Assembly (NCBI RefSeq): GCF_002115725.1
Contig: NZ_JFKD01000006.1
Location: 62,001-126,000 of the forward strand
Length of the DNA stretch: 64,000 nt
From: Marivita cryptomonadis
Lineage (GTDB): Bacteria > Pseudomonadota > Alphaproteobacteria > Rhodobacterales > Rhodobacteraceae
Direction of reading: 5' to 3'
Shown here: positions 60,118-64,000 of the stretch, piece after piece
How the letters are laid out: each line of letters starts with the position of its first letter
Position numbering within the stretch: the first letter of the stretch is position 1
Notes under the pieces: generated by a model
Database searches by the model: none
What the model saw: only the letters and a program-made list of their open reading frames with translations
Told to the model about the DNA's origin: nothing
Program-made: the position numbers and the translations under genes

Positions 60118-62358
60118 TCAACTCAACCCGCGCAGGTACTCCATCACCGCAGGCCGCACACTCTGCTCTCCGGCGTCCTGGGCGTCGTGGATGACCTTGC
60201 GCACGTCATCCAGATTGCAGCGGCGGAGTAGGTGTTTGACGGGGCCGACAGAGGCGGGGCGCATGGAGAGGGAATGCAGGCCGATGGCTGCAAGGCAGAG
60301 CGCTTCGACCGGGCGACCCGCGTCTTCGCCGCAAAAGGATAGGCGGGTGTTGGTGGCCTTGCAGCGGGCGATGATGTCTTCGATGAAGCTCAGGAAGCTG
60401 ACGTTGAGCGTGTCATAGCGGCGGCGGACGCGTTCATTCTCGCGGTCGGCGGCAAAGAAGAACTGCTTGAGGTCGTTGCCGCCGATCGACAGAAACTCGA
60501 CCTCTTCGTAGAATTTCTTGCAGGCAAAGGCGAGTGAGGGCGTTTCCAGCATCGCACCGATCTCGAGCTTTTCGGGCAGGGCGTGCCCCAGCTTTGTCTC
60601 GCGGGCGATGGCTTTGTTCACCTCGGCGCGGGCGGCGGTGTATTCTTCGTACTGCGCCACGAAGGGGAACATGATCGACAGCGGGCGGCCGTTTGCGGCG
60701 CGCAGAAGCGCTTGCAATTGCATCCGCATCACACCCGGCTTGTCGAGACCGACGCGGATCGCGCGCCAGCCCAGTGCCGGGTTCGGTTCGTCCTGTGCCT
60801 GCATATAGGGCAGCACCTTGTCCGACCCGATGTCGAGCGTGCGGAAGACCACGCGCTTGCCTTGGGCGGCGTCCAGAACGCGGGAATAGAGCGCCGCGAG
60901 TTCGGTACGTTTTGGCATCTGGCTGCGGACGAGGAATTGCAATTCGGTACGGAAGAGGCCTACGCCCTCGGCGCCCGAGCTTTCCAGTGACGGCAGGTCG
61001 GCCATCAGCCCTGCGTTCATGTCGAGACGGATGGTCTTGCCACAGAGCGTGACCGCTGGTTTGTCTCGGATCGAGGCGTATCGTTCCTGCGCCTTGGCCT
61101 GCATCGCCATCTTGTCGCGGAAGGCGTTGACCACAGTGTCGTCGGGGCGCAGGTGAACGATCCCCTGATCGCCGTCGACCATGACGTGATCGCCGTTCAG
61201 CGCTTCGTTCTGGATGCGCTTGGCCCCGATGACCAGAGGGATGGCCAAGGCGCGGGCGACGATGGCGGCGTGGCTGCCGACGGATCCTTCCTCAAGGATG
61301 ATACCCCGCAACTGACGGCCGTATTCAAGCAATTCGCCGGGGCCGATATTGCGGGCGACAAGGATCGGATTCTCGGGCAGTTCTGCGCCGGTCTGTGTGC
61401 CCTGTCCGGTCAGGATGCGCAGCAGGCGGTTCGAAAGGTCGTCGAGATCGTGCAAGCGTTCGCGCAAATACGCGTCGGTGGCTTGCAACATGCGGGCACG
61501 GACGTCGGATTGTTCTTTCTCGACAGCGGCTTCGGCGCTCAGGCCGCGGTCGATGTTTTCCTCCATCCGGCGCAGCCAGCCTTTCGAGTTGGCGAACATC
61601 CGGTAGGCTTCCAGCACCTGCACCTGTTCAGTATCGCCGGATGCGACTGCCATCAGTTGATCGACGCTGACGCGCAGGTTTTCCACCGCCTCGGTGAGGC
61701 GGGCGTGTTCCTTGGCAGGATCGTCGCCGACCAGGTTGGTGACCACGACGCGCGGTTCGTGCAGCCAGATATGGCCTTCGGCGGTGCCTTCCTGTGCGGT
61801 CACGCCACGGATCAGAACGGACTGGGTGTGGCGTGCTTGCAGGGCCGCGCCTTCTCCGACAAACGCTCCGAGTTCGGCCATTTCGGCCAAAACCATCGCC
61901 ACAACTTCCAGCGCATAGATCTCATCGGCGCTAAATTCGCGGGCTTCCTTGGACTGCACCACCAGAACGCCCAGCTTTTCGCCAAGACGCTGAATCGGGA
62001 CGCCAAGGAAGCTGGAGTAAATCTCTTCGCCGGTTTCCGGCATGTAGCGGAAGCCCTTGGCCGAGGGGGCGTCGGCGGCGTTGATCACCTTGCCGGTCCG
62101 GGCCACACGACCGACAAGCCCTTCACCCAGTTTCATCCGGGTCTGGTGGACGGATTCGGGGTTGAGGCCCTGCGTCGCGCACAGCTCGAGGGTTTCGTCG
62201 TCGCGGAACAGGTAGATGGAGCACACTTCGGTGCCCATGGAATCGGCGGTCAGATGGGTGATCTTGTCCAGCCGTTCCTGACCGGCAGCCTTGTCAGCCA
62301 TCGTGTCGCGTAACCGCCCAAGCAGTTTACGGCTTTCGCTTTCGAATGTGTTTGGCAT
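60118..62358 (-). CDS. ptsP: Nitrogen-PTS enzyme I PtsP (GAF domain)
   Basis: A phosphotransferase of 746 residues from the ATG at 62358 (MPNTFESESRKLL), the start best matching the family; an ATG at 62388 would add ten residues and has no ribosome site. The N-terminal GAF domain spans ~20-155 (EVCSIYLFRDDETLELCATQGL). The phospho-His is in SVGSHAAIVARALAIP, the PEP-binding part has FRTELQFL and the C-terminal Cys is in LSFCGEDAGRPVEAL. PtsP passes phosphate from PEP to NPr, linking carbon and nitrogen supply. No npr or ptsN is near. Confidence 0.95.
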   Translation of the reverse strand: MPNTFESESRKLLGRLRDTMADKAAGQERLDKITHLTADSMGTEVCSIYLFRDDETLELCATQGLNPESVHQTRMKLGEGLVGRVARTGKVINAADAPSAKGFRYMPETGEEIYSSFLGVPIQRLGEKLGVLVVQSKEAREFSADEIYALEVVAMVLAEMAELGAFVGEGAALQARHTQSVLIRGVTAQEGTAEGHIWLHEPRVVVTNLVGDDPAKEHARLTEAVENLRVSVDQLMAVASGDTEQVQVLEAYRMFANSKGWLRRMEENIDRGLSAEAAVEKEQSDVRARMLQATDAYLRERLHDLDDLSNRLLRILTGQGTQTGAELPENPILVARNIGPGELLEYGRQLRGIILEEGSVGSHAAIVARALAIPLVIGAKRIQNEALNGDHVMVDGDQGIVHLRPDDTVVNAFRDKMAMQAKAQERYASIRDKPAVTLCGKTIRLDMNAGLMADLPSLESSGAEGVGLFRTELQFLVRSQMPKRTELAALYSRVLDAAQGKRVVFRTLDIGSDKVLPYMQAQDEPNPALGWRAIRVGLDKPGVMRMQLQALLRAANGRPLSIMFPFVAQYEEYTAARAEVNKAIARETKLGHALPEKLEIGAMLETPSLAFACKKFYEEVEFLSIGGNDLKQFFFAADRENERVRRRYDTLNVSFLSFIEDIIARCKATNTRLSFCGEDAGRPVEALCLAAIGLHSLSMRPASVGPVKHLLRRCNLDDVRKVIHDAQDAGEQSVRPAVMEYLRGLS

Positions 62359-62622
62359 CCGCACAACTGCCTTATGGTTCCGGGTCATTTATAGGCGCAG
62401 AGGGGTAGCGGGGAAAGCGGCTATTCTGTTGACGTCGCAGGGTTATGCGATGGCCGCGTCGGGCGGAATCCCTTTTGCGGCCAAAAGCCTAGCAGTTTTC
62501 GGCAAAAACTCTGAACTGTCGTGCACCAAATGGTGAATCAAACGTGATTTGCCGGTTGTGTCGTTTGCCCGGACAGTCCTTGCAAAGACCAGTTTTCCCG
62601 CCGTTGCAAAAAGGTGCTGTCG

Positions 62623-64000
62623 ATGAAGATGCCGACCTGTTCGATCCTCCGTTCGTCGATTCTAGGCGCGGCCATAGCCTTGGGGCTGGTTGCCGCGTCA
62701 GTGCCAGTGCGGGCCGAGTCGCCCGCGCCGTTGCCGGAATACGTGATTGCGGCTTTCGGCTCGCCACCGCAGGTGTCGGATGTGCCGTTGACGGACTCTG
62801 TGCAAGCGGCGATCCAGACGGCCTTTGTGGACAGCATCACATCGTCCTCCTGGGGGCCGGACCAGCAAGCGGCGCTTGAGGTGGTCACCGCGTCTGGTGA
62901 TCCGCGCCTGGCTTGGATCATCAGTGATCTGATGCGCTTTGTCACCGGTGGGACATTGGCCAATACACTTGGGACAGCCGCTGCCAGCCTTTTGCAGATC
63001 GATCCGCCGACGTCGAACCATTGGGGCATCATTACAGATCAGCTGATCGCATGGGACATCCCGGCGCCGCCCGACTACCTGAGTGTGAAACGGGCCATTT
63101 TCACTGGCGTCGTCCCGCAATGGAGTGCCCTTTTTGTGGAAGGCGATATCGACTGGCGTCATGTGTCCTGGGGTGGTGTCCTGATCGACGATCGGGCTTT
63201 CGGCCAGACACATGCGCCCTGCAATTGCATCCCGGCGGCAGACAATCCTACGGTATCGTCAGCCAAGGATGCCACGTGGCTCGAAGACAGCGACATCGTT
63301 TTCGGGATCGAAGTGAACGGCGAATACCGTGCCTATCCCCGGCAGATCATGGAAGTGCGGGAAATGGTGAACGATACGCTTGGCGGGCGCGATCTGGGCA
63401 TTCCGTATTGCACCCTCTGCGGCGCAGCGCAGGCGTATTTCACCGACCGGATGCCTGACGGGGTAGAGCGTCCTGTTCTGCGGACGTCCGGCCTTTTGAT
63501 CCGGTCGAACAAGGTCATGTACGATGTGGTGACGTCATCGGTGTTCGACACTTTTCTTGGCAAAGCGGTAACCGGGCCGCTGGCAGAGCGAGGGCTGCGT
63601 CTGGAACAGGCCACCGTCGTCACCACAGATTGGGCATCGTGGAAGGCCGAGCATCCTGAAACCACTGTGCTGATCGAGGCGCTGGCGCTTGGGCGCGACT
63701 TTGATTTCCGCAATGGCCGCGATGCCGATGGTCCGATCTTTCCGATTGGGGACGTCGATCCGCGCCTTCCTGTCCATGAAGATGTGATCGGCGCGATCAC
63801 CACGTCAGGCAAACCAATTGCGTTTCAGAGAAGCGCTGCTTTGATCGCTTTGCGTAATGGCGAAACGATCACGTTCGAGAACATCCGCCTGCAGCTTGAT
63901 GCTGGAGGCATCCGTGCGGTTGGCGCTGATGGTGCCGACATAGGAAGCCATCAGGCTTTCTGGTTCGCGTGGTCGCAATTTCACCCGGACACAGAACTTT
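62623..64000 (+). CDS. DUF3179 domain protein, 5' part
   Basis: The reading frame is open to the right edge, so the 3' end is outside; 459 codons are visible. A signal peptide (MKMPTCSILRSSILGAAIALGLVAASVPVRA) starts the protein. The DUF3179 segment is recognised as DIVFGIEVNGEYRAYPRQIMEVREMVND and GIPYCTLCGAAQAYF, with the CTLC pair. The function of this family is unknown; the protein is likely periplasmic or outside the cell. It is divergent from ptsP across a 264-base gap. Confidence 0.85.
   Translation, partial: MKMPTCSILRSSILGAAIALGLVAASVPVRAESPAPLPEYVIAAFGSPPQVSDVPLTDSVQAAIQTAFVDSITSSSWGPDQQAALEVVTASGDPRLAWIISDLMRFVTGGTLANTLGTAAASLLQIDPPTSNHWGIITDQLIAWDIPAPPDYLSVKRAIFTGVVPQWSALFVEGDIDWRHVSWGGVLIDDRAFGQTHAPCNCIPAADNPTVSSAKDATWLEDSDIVFGIEVNGEYRAYPRQIMEVREMVNDTLGGRDLGIPYCTLCGAAQAYFTDRMPDGVERPVLRTSGLLIRSNKVMYDVVTSSVFDTFLGKAVTGPLAERGLRLEQATVVTTDWASWKAEHPETTVLIEALALGRDFDFRNGRDADGPIFPIGDVDPRLPVHEDVIGAITTSGKPIAFQRSAALIALRNGETITFENIRLQLDAGGIRAVGADGADIGSHQAFWFAWSQFHPDTEL

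Overview
The window looks like chromosomal DNA of a marine alphaproteobacterium, most likely order Rhodobacterales (Roseobacter group). This is a judgement from gene content and protein style: a Tad/Flp pilus locus of Rhodobacterales layout, a ctaC-ctaB-coxF-ctaG-ctaE-SURF1-thrC-M16 run, a nitrogen-PTS enzyme I (PtsP), an aerobic phenylacetate cluster, a LOV photosensor, and codon use biased to G/C in third positions. No database search was possible. I see no rRNA, CRISPR array, prophage or insertion sequence.

Layout. (1) 1-7.5 kb: right end of a type VI secretion locus: 3' part of tssM, tagF and a PP2C phosphatase (pppA), facing a membrane-anchored Ser/Thr kinase (ppkA) and an OmpA-type protein, then a divergent membrane-anchored M15 peptidase. 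(2) 7.8-12.7 kb: one 1639-residue RTX/DUF4214 protein. (3) 12.8-21.1 kb: phenylacetate degradation: paaX and paaZ, divergent paaI-paaK, and the converging epoxidase operon paaABCDE. (4) 21.3-22.5 kb: an EamA exporter and a CAT-anticodon tRNA. (5) 22.6-36.1 kb: the Tad pilus locus, read leftward from two almost identical flp pilin genes through cpaB, cpaC, an OmpA-type lipoprotein, cpaE, cpaF, tadB, tadC, two TPR lipoproteins, cpaA and an AAA+ ATPase; a lytic transglycosylase is divergent. (6) 36.1-46 kb: an FAD-linked oxidase, a metallo-beta-lactamase-fold protein, then the aa3 oxidase assembly/structural run joined to thrC, an M16 peptidase and a GNAT. (7) 46-51.7 kb: tldD, dprA, topA, with a perfect FNR-type box between ctaC and tldD. 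(8) 51.8-54.3 kb: the two subunits of a 3-oxoacid CoA-transferase with a LOV-domain sensor kinase-like gene between them. (9) 54.4-58 kb: adenine/methylthioadenosine salvage (mtnP, apt) with a LysE exporter and a pair of Lin0512-family genes, then a flavin reductase. (10) 58-64 kb: GNAT, EcsC-family protein, a small DUF1330 protein in relatively A/T-rich DNA, ptsP, and the 5' part of a DUF3179 gene.

How the parts work together. TagF, PppA and PpkA match the known threonine-phosphorylation control of T6SS firing. PaaABCE with PaaD, PaaK, PaaZ and PaaI cover activation, epoxidation, ring opening and thioester rescue; the beta-oxidation genes (paaF, G, H, J) are not here. The Tad set is nearly complete for pilin, peptidase, secretin, ATPase and platform. 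MtnP releases adenine, which Apt recycles.

The items most worth a second look are the LOV protein inside the scoA/scoB operon (its kinase core lacks the usual phospho-acceptor histidine), the recent tandem flp duplication that carries promoter and terminator, the FNR-type boxes, an 18-bp palindrome before the Lin0512 pair, and the AAA+ ATPase attached to the Tad operon.
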